Shown in pieces: positions 23,898 to 34,051 of a stretch of 64,000 nt of DNA. The DNA comes from Paraphoma chrysanthemicola (taxonomy: Eukaryota; Ascomycota; Dothideomycetes; Pleosporales; Phaeosphaeriaceae). Position numbers and translations under genes: made by a program. The notes below the pieces were generated by a model. That model had not been told where the DNA came from and ran no database searches. It was given only the letters and a program-made list of their open reading frames with translations. Position 1 is the first letter of the stretch, and each line of letters begins with the position of its first letter. The stretch spans positions 1,488,001 through 1,552,000 of the forward strand of contig JAGMWG010000005.1 of the NCBI GenBank assembly GCA_020744225.1, given 5' to 3'.

Positions 23898-26237
23898 CTA
23901 CAACTCATCATCGCCCAAATACGTCGCATCAGCAAGCGACATGCGCGGGACAGCGAGTGTGGGACAAGCCAAAGGCTTCGCTGGAGCAGCCAGATTCGGA
24001 GCGGTGCCCGAATCGATCTCCATCATATCAACCCCAACCGTAGGCGCGGCGAGACGAGTCTGTCGCTTATTAGTAGATGCCCTTCCAATAGCGATCGGGA
24101 GCGTACGAACCTTAGGACCATATCGCCCATCAAGCGCACGACGCTTCTGCCGCGAAGGCTCGTCGTCCTTGTCAGAGCGCTTGCGCTTGCTCCCAGTATC
24201 GGACGTCGGCTGGAGAATGTGCTTGCGAGGGGCGGAACCGCCTCCTGTACGCTTGCGGCGTGATCCATACACGATGTTGGTCAAATCGATGCCCTGGCTG
24301 TTGAGGTCGTGATCCTCCTCATTCTCCTTGCTCTTCTTCGGCTGGTGTGGCTTGGTGGCGGAAGTAGGTTTACCTTTGCCCTGAGCAGGTTGTTGATCCT
24401 CGGCATCGTCGTCGTTATCAACGACGATTTCATCGCTCTTGCGCTTCTTCTTCGCGGATTGTGAGCTCGCCTTGCTAGTCTTGTTGCCAGGCTTCTTCTT
24501 CGCCGGTTCTTTGGCGACGGGTTCATCTTCACACTCGTCGGAGTCTTCTTCGCCGTCGGAGACAGTGTCGCGCGGTGCACGTGAGATCTTCCTGGGGACG
24601 GCAACGCCAGGCTGACCTGCACGGCGGATGTTCTTGCGGCCGATACGCTTTGGTCCGATGGATGTCGCGTCGGAGGATGTGCCGTCCTTGGCGACAGCTT
24701 CTTGGGACTTCCGATTAGATGTGTTGGACTTGTGAGTCTGCGCCTCGGGTGATGAATCAATGGCAGAGTCACGCTTTGGCTTCTTTGGCTCCTTTGCGGG
24801 TTGAGCTTCTTCGAAGAGCGAGGTTGCAGTCGAACTTGAAGAGAGATTAGAGTTGGACGACGTCTCGTCATGACCATGCTCAATCAAGTCATCCTCTGCG
24901 TGATTGGAGTGGGCTGAATCCCCAGCTTCTTTTGTAAGGGCGGGGTCGTTCGTCGAGGTTTGATCCCGAGCCTCGTTCGCCTCATCAGCCGTATCTTTAC
25001 CAGTATTGCCGGCATTCGTGGGAGAAGGTGCCACTTGTTCAGCATCCTGATTCGAGCTATGTATGCTCGGAGTAACGTCATGATTGTGTTGCGGCTCCTT
25101 GGGTTGATTGCTATCGTACCCGTCTTTCATCTCCACCTCGGTATGAGGCTGTTCGGGCATGTGCTGGTCCACTGAAGTTGCAGCCTCGTGCTTAGTATCC
25201 ACCTTCTGCACGGATGTGACATCTTGATTATCTTTATCCGCATACTGGTCGCGGACTGCGTTCCGGACCTCTTTACCAGGTTTCAGGATTTCTTTGCTAG
25301 TCTTTGATGCGACGGGTCCAGCCGTGTGAGGATCTTCGAAGAGATCATCAATCAAGAGCTCTTTGGCCTTGGCAGCGCTTGTATTCATCTGCGCCTGTGT
25401 CTTCATCCTGATCCGCGGCCGCGTCGTGGAATTCATCGAAAGCATACCTAACAAACCGGCAGGCTTAGAAGTTTGGCGGGTTTTGCATGGCTCGGATATT
25501 GTGGAGAGCTTGGGGGGCTGCGATGATAAATACGGCTTGGTGGCATCCTTGGGCTTGGAAGATTTTGAGCCATCGGGGAGCTTTGGGGTTTTGAAGGTAG
25601 TAACGGGAGTCTATGAGTGAAAGTCAGCTCTCATGATCGGAGGACACTATCCTTATTTTCAAGAAGTTACCTCTGCAGACTGTGGCCTAGGTCGGCTGTC
25701 AGTCTTTATAGAGTGCATAAGCCCTGCCTTACAAAGGGCGCTCAGTGACATTTCGAGCGGCGTGCCCCTGTCGTGATCGTCTAATGTACGTAGGAGAGTC
25801 CCAAGCTGAGAGTGACCTACTCGTCCGCCTCGCGCTGTGAGCGAGTCTAAAATTGCTTGTGTATGTGTGGCCTCTCGATGCTTGAAGTTCGAGTGCTTCG
25901 CCATGAGTGACTGTAATCGCTTCAACTCCTTGTTCAGGTTCAGTTTAGCAGTACCGTTTGGCATATTGTCAACCAGTCCAAGGAGCGTCGCGACGCCATT
26001 GCTCATGGTAGCAAAGTCTTTCGCGTGAGTCTTTGAGATTTTCGCCATAGTCCCCAAGCGAGATTTGTCAATAGAGTGGAACACTAGACCTGTCTCTGAC
26101 CCGCCAGTAGCAAGGCGATCAGGCGCGATCGGGCGGTTCCGGGGCCGTGAAACAGGACCGGACGAGATCTGGTTGACGGAAGGCTTTAGGGTCTTAGGGC
26201 GAGCGGCGCCGCGAGTAGAAGACTTTTCGTTAGACAT
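23898..26237 (-). CDS. Large disordered, probably nuclear protein (unknown function)
   Basis: Two exons, 26237-25671 and 25610-23898, with a 60-base intron (GTAACT...TAG) joining PRPQSAE to TPVTTFKTPK, give 759 aa. The N-terminal about 190 residues include a helical, apparently folded part (about 65-180: KISKTHAKDFATMSNGVATL, then LNLNKELKRLQSLMAKH). The rest is disordered, rich in Lys, Asp, Ser and Pro, with several basic patches fit for nuclear import (RRIGRKNIRR-like, KRKRSDKDDEP, RQKRRALDGRYGPKV). I recognise no family. The C-terminal KRKR...ALDGR...MEID arrangement resembles the gene at 28572-30174. Confidence 0.65.
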
Positions 26238-27513
26238 CTTGTCCTTGGGAAGGGGGTAGTGCTTGTAGTTGTAGAGAAGTGTGGAATTGATATTCTTGCG
26301 TAGACCGTGGTTGCAGCTGGATAGCAAATGTATCGAATGCAGTTGAGCGTCAGGAAGGGTGAGAAGAACCGCTGTAGGCGGAACAGAGAGAGGTCTTTAG
26401 GCACTGGGATGCACGCACAGGCTGTAGTAGAACTTTCACCGAGCAGCAAAGTGGGGCAAACTCTTGCAGTGAGAAGGGAGTAGGAGGAGAATTTGGTCAC
26501 GCGTTAGAATATCGTCAATAAAGCGGAAAGCAATAACATCAGCCCGATGTAGACGCAGGCATCGGACTGTAAGAGACCTCTAAGGTTACATAGCTTGGGG
26601 TTCGCAGAAGACGGTGGGTGAATGTCATGTTTGTTAATAGACTCGTGTCATTCAGGACGATTGTTTGAAATGGTCAACGCTAGGCGTACAGCCATTGCGT
26701 ACGCCAGTAAAGATTACTGCGCGAAATCAGTAGTGGTGGTTTCCTAAGTCTCATTATTTCAACGACCCTAGCGTGCAGGATTAGCTCTAGAGTGGGTGAA
26801 TAGATCGGCGATAGCTTCTTTCTAGCTCTGATGACCATTTGCACGTCTGAGCACCTGCAAATACAACCATGCGACTTCAAACATGGTCTGAACAGCGACG
26901 AATCGCCGTCATTGATAGCTGCGGCAGACGCTTGGATTATATATGCTCTTCTATCTCGACTGCGATTCTTCTGGCTCCGAGGTATTCTTTGCCCTCTGGG
27001 CCGGTGCAAATCCTGCGATTCTTTTAGTTTTCGTTGCGGCGAGACATTTACGTGTTGACACTATGTTACTGTTTGAACTATATGTATCGAGTCAATAGTC
27101 GGCCGAGGGCACTTCACGGTATCTGCTACGGTTTCGATCGAGCGCCATCGATACAGAACAAGCAAATGTACCAGATAGGCTGACTTGATATGGGAAGTTC
27201 TGATTACAGTAGCGCAACTCTCTCCGCCAATCGCATAATGATGAACCTAACGTTGTGGAGCAAGAAGATGCATGGTAGTGGCATGCAAAAGGCCTTCATG
27301 AGCATGTGCATTGTTTGGTGTGGCTGGAAAACAGTTGTGCGGCGGCGAATAAAGTTCCCCGCTAAGTTAGCGGCCGCTTGGAGCCACATTTCTGGCTTGG
27401 CGGAATCCCCACAATGGACACCTATGAGCCTCGACTACTTTATACCTCAGCCATTGAAGCGTCTCACACACATAAAACACTCGAAAGTCGCAAATACAAA
27501 CCACACATACACC
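26238..27513. other. Intergenic region
   Basis: About 1.3 kb between divergent genes. Short frames around 26680-27060 lack motifs and overlap on both strands. No RNA gene or repeat was recognised. Confidence 0.55.
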
Positions 27514-28026
27514 ATGAAGGTCGCCACCATCCTTGCGCTCGCCACTGCGGCTGTTGCGGACATCATCAACAACGAGGTAAGCTCTCCAACTGACCGCCAC
27601 TACGGATGCCAACTAACGCCGCGACAGCACCTCAAGACCGAAGTCACCATCCCCGCCGAATGCAGCCGAAAGACAATTGCTGGTGACAAGATCCACGTGC
27701 ACTACAGGGGCACTCTTGAGAAGGATGGAAGCGAATTCGATGCTTCATACAACCGTGGCCAACCCTTGTCCTTCACTGTAGGCCAGGGTCAAGTGATCAA
27801 GGGCTGGGACCAGGGTCTGCTAGACATGTGCCCGGGTGAGAAGAGGAAGCTCACCATCCAGCCCGACTGGGCGTACGGCTCGCGCGGTGCCGGGCCTATC
27901 CCGGCCAACAGCGTCCTGAGTATGTCAAGCACGGTTGATCTACGAGTGGAATGCGATTGCTAACGTGCTACAGTCTTCGAGACGGAGTTGGTCTCCATCG
28001 ATGGTGTCAGCAAAGACGAGCTATGA
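27514..28026 (+). CDS. ER-luminal FKBP-type peptidyl-prolyl isomerase
   Basis: Three exons, 27514-27576, 27628-27919 and 27974-28026, give 135 aa. Exon 1 encodes a signal peptide (MKVATILALATAAVAD). Exon 2 carries the FKBP fold: GDKIHVHYRGTLEKDG, FDASYNRGQPLSFTVG, VIKGWDQGLLDMCPGEKRKL, and YGSRGAGPIPANSVL, which includes the active-site Asp, Phe, Trp and Tyr positions. Exon 3 ends SKDEL, an ER-retrieval signal, so the protein should be luminal (FKBP2/FKBP13 type) and assist prolyl isomerisation in secretory proteins. The first intron is 51 bases and in frame: retention would insert 17 residues between signal peptide and domain. The second intron must be removed to reach the KDEL. Confidence 0.95.
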
Positions 28027-28571
28027 GTAAGCGATAGGTGTACCAGCGTTCTCAAGGCACACGCAGCGTCGGACCGGACATCACATGAGCAATGAAATAT
28101 AGACGAAAAGTCACTTTGAAGTAAAGAGCAATGAAAAACCATACCAAACACAAGAGATGAGCACCTAAGCAAGATAGTGCTCACCAACCGCTGTTAAACA
28201 GTATTTGGCAGAAGCAGACTTGACTCTGCCTCTGAGACATTGTGCGTATGCTGACGATACATTTCCTTGCGTTCTACCGTCCACATCTGGGCAGCGTTTT
28301 TCTCCGACTATTGTCCTCACAATGTTATAATTCGAAGAGGCCAGGGCCAATAGGCGTTCCGTTCCTCACTTTCCACCTTCACCGCGGTATAGTAACGCAA
28401 CAGGCAAGCAGATCTCCACGCTGCCAGACCTTTTCTCCTCCTCTGCAACGACCTTTCGAGTTCGTACCCCAAGACTGCTCCTCAACTCCTGGATTATCAA
28501 CCTTTTCTCTCAAACCGGAAACACCCGTCATTCGCCTGATCGACCTTGCGGTCTCATACTCAGACAACAAA
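28027..28571. other. Intergenic region
   Basis: About 545 bases. An in-frame extension upstream of the next gene opens at ATG 28248 and would add about 108 residues of poor complexity; it is more likely leader. Confidence 0.5.
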
Positions 28572-30174
28572 ATGACTTGCACAAACAAACCCGCCGCGAA
28601 GCCGTCCCCTCCCGCTTGCGCTGTCCCTGCCGTCAAGCCAAACAACAACAAGAAGGTTAAGGATGTCCCTGGACTACAGGTCAAGATTATGAGCGGCGCC
28701 ATCAACGCCAACAAGGAGGCTGTAGCTCTCGCCGCCAAGTCGCGCACTAGCCTGGAGAAGCTTGCAGCTCTCGAGGGAATATTTCCACGACCGCAGTGTA
28801 GCATAAAGAAGGAGGCCATGCCGCAAGTAATCGATTTCGATGACATCTTTCCGTCACAAGATGAGCCTGAGCCTCCTCTTCTATGCAAGGCGCAGAAGCC
28901 ACACGAGGAGTCTGTACGCCGTCTAATGGCCCTAAGCCGTAGTTCAAACATCCCGACACTGATGCCCAAGCTGCGCTCCGTTCCAGAACATACTGCGACG
29001 CCCGCAACACCCACCAAGAAGCCTGCTACTCAGCCCAACCACCAAGCAGAACCACACGACTTTGAACAACGCCTTTCGCTTCAGCGGATGAAGATGATGC
29101 GCTCACCACCTTGGAGCAGCGTAAAGAGGCGCTTGTTAAGACTGGCCGGCAAATTGCCAATGTCTACAAAGCTACTGACGTGAAAGAGGCCAAGATCGCT
29201 CTGAGATCGTCAATGGAGACCTTAACCACTCAGGTCAAGGCAATTCAGTCAGATATTCGAAAGCTGGGACTTTTTGGCGATGGGTTCATTATGTCAAAGA
29301 TCAAGGGTGTTGACAAAGCGGTATGCAATCATTTTCGGCACCTTTCTTGACTGATACTAACACGTGATAGGCTATCGTGGCCCTTACATCGTGGGGTATT
29401 GCTGTCGACCAGCGCTTCAAGGCCAAGGGCGCTGCTTCCATGGAGCCAGAATTTGGAAATGGCAGCACTGAAGAAGACCTCTTCCCCGAAGACAATCTCT
29501 TCGGCGTAGAAGAGACTCCAGAACCGTCGATGCGAAACAAAAATGCCAACGAAACTTCTCGCAAGGCATCTCGGCCCACGGAACTCATCAAGCCGTCCTC
29601 AGAACCACTTCACGCAACGCCTGCTCCCGTCTCCAAGTCCACTCCGAAGGACCGGCCCGGCTGCAGCGTTATGGTGAAACCGAAGCGCCCCACCACCAGC
29701 ACGATCTTGCGGCCTCAGAGGGCAATGCCACTAGTCGATCCAAGCAAAGCTCAGGAAACCAACAACATCGACGCCGCGGAGACACTTGGGCCTCAACTTA
29801 TCGGCAAGGTCGCAGAGAAGAAGCAGAACAAGGGCAAAAACAAGGCCTTTTTCTCGGCAAAGGGCATGGACGATGGGCGTGCAAAACCGCGCATGAGGAG
29901 CGATAAGGACGGCGAATTGAGGTTCCGCAAGAAGTGTCTGAGTGTGGCAGGCGAGAAGCGCAAGCGTGGAGATGTGATGGACCAGCCGAATAAACGTCCC
30001 GCTCTCGAAGGTCGCAGCTTTGCGCCGCTGAGAGTAAGTTGTCTTCTTTCCTGATCGATTTCGGGCGCATGGCTAATTCACTTGCAGGCTCGTCGCGTTT
30101 TGGCTATGTCAGACACGATGGATATCGATGGCCCGTCTCTTCTTCTGACTGATTTCCTCTCATTCAACACCTAG
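28572..30174 (+). CDS. Lysine-rich, probably nuclear protein (unknown function); one unresolved junction
   Basis: Starts at ATG 28572 (MTCTNKPAAKPSPP). Clear introns are 29321-29370 (GTATGC, TACTAAC, TAG) and 30034-30087 (GTAAGT...CAG). The last exon (30088-30174) adds ARRVLAMSDTMDIDGPS and ends SFNT. Near 29089 the frame must change by -1 to pass from the first block to the helical ADEDDALTTLEQRKEALVK block. This is either an intron with a weak donor (for example GTAGTT at 28939 to CAG at 29089), or a one-base frameshift or assembly error. The middle is acidic (EEDLFPEDNLFG) and the end basic (GEKRKRGD, KRPALEGR). I recognise no family. The tail resembles the gene at 23898-26237. Confidence 0.6.
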
Positions 30175-30636
30175 AATCTGTGATGGGATTTCGCCTTATT
30201 CTATCTTCTTACCATCCCTTCATATCACATAGCGATTGCACTCCCACGATACTAGTATACAACTTACGTTTGAGTACAGCTATATTAAGCAAGCGCATTG
30301 CACTATACACTGCATGCCGATCTTCGTCATCGGTTACATCTCTTATCCAAAAGCTACCAAATTATTCCCGCCGTTTGAGCTTGCAACAAGTACTGTTTTC
30401 GAACGGCAGTCCTCAGAGCTTGAATTTGATGTTCGAAGTACACTGAAGGTCTTAAACAACGTGGTGTTTACTCCGGGTACAGCCTGCAATGGCACATTCC
30501 AGCAACTCCACCGAGGATGTCCGGATACACATCGTGAACTTCACATTCGAGCAAAACAAAAGTAGAGTGATGATGGAAAGCTTTACCAAATGACTCTCCT
30601 TATTCCAGTGCAATACTTCTTCTCTGCATCGTCACC
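30175..30636. other. Intergenic region
   Basis: About 460 bases between two plus-strand genes. Short frames there have no recognisable features. Confidence 0.55.
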
Positions 30637-32449
30637 ATGGTTTTAACTTCGCTCCTTGTCTCTTTCTTGCTAATCACTATCGCTCGCAGTCAAGCAATTT
30701 CCAATACTGGAAAATGCGGTTCTAGCTTTGGTCTGACCTGTGCTGGATCGTTATTCGGGCCTTGTTGCTCGCAGGCCGGTTTGTGGTATGAAGAACTCGT
30801 GCATCAAAGGCGTCGCATACTGATAAATTCGTAGCGGCCTAGGGCCCAACTTCTGCAGCTCCGGATGCCAGTCTGGCTTTGGATTATGCTCGCCCGTGTC
30901 AGGAAGTATACCGTTGATCAAGCCGGTATCAACAGACACGCGATGCGGCCCTCAACATGGCGAGCAAACATGCGCAAATAGCGTTGCCGGCGGGTGTTGC
31001 TCGGTATGGGGGTACGTACAAATCTCTAAATGAACTAGAATGTGGTCTAATCTAATCGAAGATACTGTGGAAATTCCTTCGACTTTTGCAGAGCGGATCG
31101 ATGTCAGCTAGGCTATGGTACCTGTTTACCTGCCAGCACAACGCCAAGCTCGTACATTATCACGCGCACGATTAATCAAGGCTGGTCGTGTCCGGCGTCT
31201 GGTGCAATCACGAGCACGGTCACATCGACAGTACTTCAAGACGTAATTACTTTGACACAAACGGTTATTTCCACTTCAATTTCTACGCTGCCGCGAGAGA
31301 TTGTCACTCTAGCTGGGCAAGCGATCACGGTTACGACGGGCTCGACCCTGACACTGCCCGGAATTCCGACCACGGTAACTTTGTCATTGGATCCTGTTAC
31401 TATCACGAGTGTTTCAGTGCCGCCTGCAGTGTTCAGTGTTTTGACTCAGTCACTAATAGGTATGGCTTTTTAAACATTCGTAGATTGTTTGAGTGTCTCG
31501 TGTCATGGCAAGCTAATACATTCCAGCAACGATAACCGCAGTATCGGTACCAGCGCCAGTCACGCAGGTCCTTCGAGAAACCATCTCTCTCACATCTGTC
31601 ATCACATCTATTTCCGTCCCTCCACCTGTGGTTAATATAATCACGCAGTTACTGACTGGTTCGTATATCATACAGCCCTGTATACAAGCCAGTTGACGCA
31701 TAGCAGCTACAATTACCACAATCTCCATACCGCCAGCCGTCACACTGACTCAAGTCTCAATATCCATCCCACCCGCGCTCATCCAAACGATTACAGCGAC
31801 GTCTATCTCCATTCCCCCAGCCATCACACTGACAGCGACATCTCTCCTCACCCTGAACGCCCCTGCGCTCCTCAACCTCGGCGGCATCACAGCAACCACA
31901 ACCGCCACAATCACGACCACCCTCACCACGCCCTCGGCATTCTCTTGCCCCACCGACGCGCCTCTCCAAAACCCCTCTTTCGAATCCACTGCCCTCAGCC
32001 CATGGATCCAACTTTCCGCCGGCACCGTATCAAGTGGCCGCGCACTAGGCGGATCCGGCTTGTCCGCATATGCATATAAATTCAGCATCGACGCCACGAA
32101 CCCGAACTTACCTCAACGACTGATCCAGCCCGTCTTATTGTGTCCGAATAGCACGTACACGCTGTCCTTCAAAGCGCTGCGGAAGACGAGTGTCGGGACG
32201 ATTAGTGTGGTTGGAAGTGTACAGGCTGGGAACGGGGCGTTGGTGGCTATGGCAGGAGGGGTGGTGAGTAATTCGCTGCTGTACGGGGGCGTAGGGAGTA
32301 TTGCAAGCTTGAGTTTGCCCGTGGGAACGGGTGCGGTGCCGGGTGTGCTGGTGCTCGAAGCGACGTTTGGGCCGAGCGGGACATTGGGTGCGAAGGAGGT
32401 GTTCGTGGACGAGGTGGTGTTGGCGCGGACAGGTGGGATGACGGGATAG
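30637..32449 (+). CDS. Secreted chitin-binding protein: two hevein (CBM18) domains, Ser/Thr stalk, C-terminal CBM-like domain
   Basis: Five exons, 30637-30785, 30835-31011, 31062-31459, 31527-31658 and 31707-32449, give 532 aa. A signal peptide (LLVSFLLITIARSQA) is followed by two hevein modules, each completed only by splicing: GPCCSQAGLCG-NFCSSGCQ and GGCCSVWGYCGNSFDFC. A long Thr/Ser/Val/Ile-rich stalk follows, with repeats of the type TIT-x-VSVPP and SISIPPA. The C-terminal about 175 residues (SFESTALSPWIQLSAG, STYTLSFKALRKTS, ATFGPSGTLGAKEVFVDEV) look like a jelly-roll carbohydrate-binding module of the CBM4/9 or galactose-binding kind. It probably binds chitin at the cell wall or shields hyphae from chitinases or host perception. 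No GPI signal is evident. Confidence 0.88.
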
Positions 32450-32574
32450 TTATGAGATGAAGTGGAAACGAGATGACGCAGGTGCGTTGGAGTGGGCGAA
32501 GGAAATCTCGAGGAATAGAGAGAAGGCGCGCGCTTAACCTACGCAATCTGCATATCTTGGTTCTACTTCAAGTA

Positions 32575-33746
32575 ACGTCGGTCACTGCGTAGCGAGACAC
32601 ACTGTGTGACGAGACACCACAGACACTCCCCAACATAACAAACTCAACAACAGGTCACAAGAATAGACATTCTCGGAATAGTAGCCTTACGCTATAAAGT
32701 CTATTCTCTCCTAATATCTTTAAGAAGCAGGTTCGGCTTACCGTGCAATACGACAATTTGCGATAAGCGCCACGCGACTGCCTCGCTTTGGCTGGCGGTA
32801 GGTGCGTCGAAAGCTCATGCATCTCATCGAAAGTCCTTTAGCTTATAGCTTGTGATATCACTATCCTATCCCGATCACTGCGCTTGAGCTCGAGAGGTTG
32901 TTGTGCTTCTGCGCCAACTCTAAGTCCGCCTGCTAGAAGTCCCAGAAAAGGACGACCCGCACACCTAGCTTAAAGCAGCTTAGCTGTAACCTATTATTGC
33001 TGACACGAGATCTGTGGCTATGTGGCTGTGTGGCTGCACGGCGCTTTTGCCAAGCGCTCCCGGACACCCGAAAACCGGCTCGGATTAGGAGCAGGGCTAG
33101 CGTATAGCTCGCGTCGACAAACACACCCAGCATCGAAACTGCAATCAGCTTCCGATACAGCCATCGTGCAACTTCAAGATGCAGTGCAATGCACGACCAT
33201 AACTAACGCGAAAGCTTGCATGTCATAGAAATGAACCGTCGCGCCACCCTCTAGCTCCGCAAACCCGCCGTTGATCCCTCGTCCGACCCACCACGTCCTC
33301 GTCCTTCTCGAGCACATCGCAGCCGATACATATACGCATGATACAGAATACCAAGATCCAAGTCTAGGCTTCAGCAAGTGGAGTGAGTGTTACTGGAAGA
33401 GCGCTGTCGTTGCAAGCAGGTACAAAGGTGGAAGGGTTCGTATATCTTGGGAATACAGCTATCGCACGGTCATACAACGAACGGCTCGACGCATGAGCAC
33501 TACAATTATTAGGGCTGAGAAAGGTGCTTCAGTTTGATCTCTGAGGGTGATGAGGAGTTCGGATCGTTGATGCTCATGAGCGCTGGGTCAGGTAGAGCAG
33601 AGATCTGACGGTAGGTATGCTTCGTAAGGTACTACGCTATCCAAGGTTGCATGCCGCCCTGTTATCGACGATGACCCTTCTGTCTCTTCACAGTGTCATC
33701 CAGTGCTGACGTTCATGGCAAAGGGTGTGGCCGGTGCGGGTCGGCC
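32575..33746 (+). repeat. Left arm of long inverted repeat
   Basis: This about 1.17-kb segment recurs in reverse complement at 42621-43719. The outer end begins ACGTCGGTCACTGCGTAGCG, preceded by TA. Over the outermost 136 bases I count 10 differences from the other arm, 9 of them transitions. The inner part contains an insertion of about 70 bases relative to the right arm (around 33535-33605). Short frames inside (for example 32933-33133) have counterparts in the other arm but are broken, so no gene is called. Confidence 0.92.
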
Positions 33747-34051
33747 GCCATCGTCCGTGCTTGTGGTGGTGGCGGAACTGCGTTACACATCGCTTGTAAG
33801 CATCCTGATATTTGTTATGCTTATTAGCCTAGCACTAAGCGAAACTGAGCACAGATAAGTAGGTCGTACAATTTGAAATGAAGTAGTAATTAGTTATAAT
33901 GTAATTAAGACAGTATAATGTATTATGTCGTTAGGAAACCTTCCGCGCTCTGCTCTTGTGTAACAGCACCTTTGTCGCGCAGTTCACCACCGTCTCGTGG
34001 CCTCTAGCTGAAGCCGCCTGGAGTGCGTTGCTGTACTCTCCACCCTGCGGG
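33747..34051. other. AT-rich spacer inside the element
   Basis: About 300 bases between the left arm and the stop of the ankyrin receptor. The part near 33931-34051 encodes, on the minus strand, degenerate ankyrin-repeat sequence in shifted frames. The 33800-33930 part is AT-rich and featureless. Confidence 0.6.
33931..34051 (-). pseudogene. Out-of-frame ankyrin-repeat remnant downstream of the receptor stop
   Basis: Immediately after the TAA of the HET-NACHT-ankyrin gene, the minus strand continues in another frame with NPQGGEYSNALQAASARGHE, a normal repeat unit. In the third frame it then reads RDKGAVTQEQS before a stop. An extra C in the run around 34058-34062 would explain the first shift. 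At least one further repeat was therefore lost from the protein by small indels. Confidence 0.7.

Noticed and set aside
32933..33133. Short frames within the inverted-repeat arms (also 43123-43311) with similar translations
   Set aside because: They resemble each other only because the arms are repeats. They have no domains, and the frames diverge between arms.
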